From Rotaria socialis (lineage: Eukaryota > Rotifera > Eurotatoria > Philodinida > Philodinidae): a DNA stretch of 64,000 bases. Shown here in pieces: positions 62,190 to 64,000 of the stretch. Position 1 is the first letter of the stretch. Each line of letters starts with the position of its first letter. The DNA lies in assembly GCA_905331475.1 (NCBI GenBank), contig CAJNYU010000987.1, forward strand, positions 236,730-300,729. Reading direction: 5' to 3'. The translations under genes were made by a program, and so were the position numbers. Under the pieces are notes generated by a model. That model saw only the letters and a list, made by a program, of their open reading frames with translations. It was not told the origin of the DNA and did no database searches.

Positions 62190-64000
62190 GACACTTGTTT
62201 CGCGAATGCGAGGTTTCTTCTTATACCCCCTTTAATTCCAGCTTTGTGCACGACTGTCGAGCACAATTAACTGAAACATGGTGCTACCTATACACGCCAA
62301 TGATTGCCAATATGGTATAATATAGAATGGGAAGTACAGGGATACATCATAGACGCGTTTCTATGCGTTATAAAGACAAGGGGTAAAAAAATGAAAAACA
62401 AGCGTGAGTTACAAACTGGAGTCGGATTCGTCCTATGTTTTATATAATTGATTCCCGTATTTCGATCAATTTTCCTATTTTATCTATCAAAAATAAAAAA
62501 ATTAGAAAACCCCTTAAAGAAATCGATTTGATACTTAGTGATTACTTCGTATTCTTCGAATATTTTACATGGATATCTATTTTAAATAAAACTTGTATTT
62601 ATCTTGAACAAAAAATCCCCATCGCCTGAATAAAACTCGATCAGTGAAAGTGAATCCTTTAATTAGATTATCAAAATTAACATTTTTTATTTGTTTGATT
62701 GATTGTATAGACATATCAGAACATTTCGATCAAGAAATAAATTTTTCTGCATCTTTCTTGTCGGTATCTAAAACAGCATTTGAAATATTTTCTTCCGGAT
62801 TGCTATTTAACTAATTATAATAAAGGATAAAATAGCAATAATCATATCAATTAAAAATTGTCATGCTAAAGATTTTGCTGTGACACTTCCTAATAATAAA
62901 TGAACTTCATGTTGGCATACTCAGTAGATTTAAGACATCTATTTGAACTAGTTAGTCAAATTCTGAAAATCAAAAACTAACTACTGAAATTTGTGAAACC
63001 GCAATAAATGTATAGTATATTAAGAAATGATAATAGATTGATTTTTTTTAGGAATAAAGCTATTCAAGAGTTTAATCTCAATATTTTTAATTATCTATTT
63101 GATTTTGACAGGAGATATGTATGGTTGTGATTGTGACTACACATTGAAATGCGAACGAATCATTCAAGATATTCGCTTCAGTGAAATTTTAACGGGAAAA
63201 TATCAATTCTATTACGAAAGTAAAAATCTTCAAGATAGTGGCAAGGAAAAAGCTCTACGAAATGTTATCTTACTAAATTGACATACTAATAATTCGTTCG
63301 GGTTTCTTTTTCTTAAATGACGAATTTTTTTTAGTTAAAATAAACATTTGATAAATTTAAGGGCTTCAATTCTATTTGTCATATTGGTCGAAAATTGATG
63401 TTACTTCATCAATATTAAAAAGGTGAATTACGAATACTTTTTATTAAGCAACATTTTACGTTACAAAGAGGATTTGATTATTTATTAAATTCAGATAAAG
63501 AGTAAATAATTTCAAAGGGCACCAATAAATCAAATCATGTGTTGCTATTATTCAATGAAAAATAAAGCAATTGGATCGGTGAGGATATTGAATCTAAATT
63601 ATTATTTAAGTTTCTTGCTAGCTTATGGAAGAATAAACTATTATTTTCAAAGCAGAATATTAAACTTTGCTCAGGCTGTTATCATTTGCATAATGAAAGC
63701 AAAAAAAACACATTTACAATATTCATCATTAATGCAAGAAATCTTTGAGAAATTACCGTTTTGTTTTGAATGTAAACTTCATATAATCAAGGTAAAACTG
63801 TTTGATTTATTATGAGAAAAATAGAATTTATTTTAATCGAAATGAAATTCAAATGACAAAGATACTTTTCGTTATTTACCTTAAACAAAATAAATCCTTT
63901 ATCATCGATCAAGAACTCTATTTCTTTCGGTTTACTAAAAAAACGATAATTATTTTACTCTTTTTTTCTTCATGCTTCTTCATATATCTCTCCTCACTGG
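62190..64000. other. Right-end noncoding stretch
   Basis: Very AT-rich. Open frames at 63099-63281 and 63537-63815 have no recognisable domain and skewed AT-driven composition, so I do not call them as genes; an exon of a gene reaching beyond base 64000 cannot be excluded. Confidence 0.5.

Overview
AT-rich nuclear DNA of an animal. The genes are split by short GT-AG introns (many 50-60 nt, a few of 1-4 kb), and several + strand starts have an orphan splice acceptor just upstream, as expected in a lineage with spliced-leader trans-splicing. The proteins are clearly metazoan: dystrophin, a Kv7/KCNQ1 channel, Tribbles, eRF1, a NeuroD-type bHLH factor and a claudin-like protein. Small introns, compact gene spacing and strong AT bias suggest a small lophotrochozoan or gnathiferan, most likely a bdelloid rotifer. 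That placement is inference from style, not from a marker gene.

Layout. About 1-13.1 kb (minus): N-terminal half of a dystrophin/utrophin gene with a distant first exon, tandem CH domains, spectrin-like repeats and a possible alternative 3' end; its C-terminal domains lie beyond base 1. 13.1-19.1 kb: noncoding, with microsatellites and one perfect fold-back. 19.1-29.9 kb (plus): two tandem related genes for small Cys-rich single-pass membrane proteins, followed after only 31 nt by fucose-1-phosphate guanylyltransferase (FPGT). A Tribbles pseudokinase gene sits antisense inside FPGT intron 1. 31.6-34.1 kb (minus): translation release factor eRF1. 34.8-35.2 kb (minus): a small intronless DUF952 protein. 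35.9-37.8 kb: a 133-bp direct repeat pair and a 1-kb hAT-like element. 38.5-42.7 kb (plus): a secreted, membrane-anchored fusion of an L-amino-acid-oxidase/MAO-type flavoprotein with a second sarcosine/D-amino-acid-oxidase-type flavoprotein, interrupted by an in-frame TGA and a frame change in the second half. 43.5-44.0 kb (plus): an unknown single-pass membrane protein, convergent with KCNQ1 at 44.0-48.9 kb (minus). 48.9-54.5 kb: noncoding, with two MITE-like elements. 54.5-55.3 kb (plus): a claudin-like four-span protein. 59.3-60.2 kb (plus): an intronless NeuroD-type bHLH factor. The rest is AT-rich noncoding sequence.

The genes do not form one pathway. The most notable points are the two-flavoprotein fusion with its lesion, the operon-like cluster of two unknown membrane proteins with FPGT, the Tribbles gene nested in FPGT, and the alternative ends predicted for dystrophin. 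All exon models were read by eye; every internal junction quoted for the main genes keeps frame and uses GT-AG.
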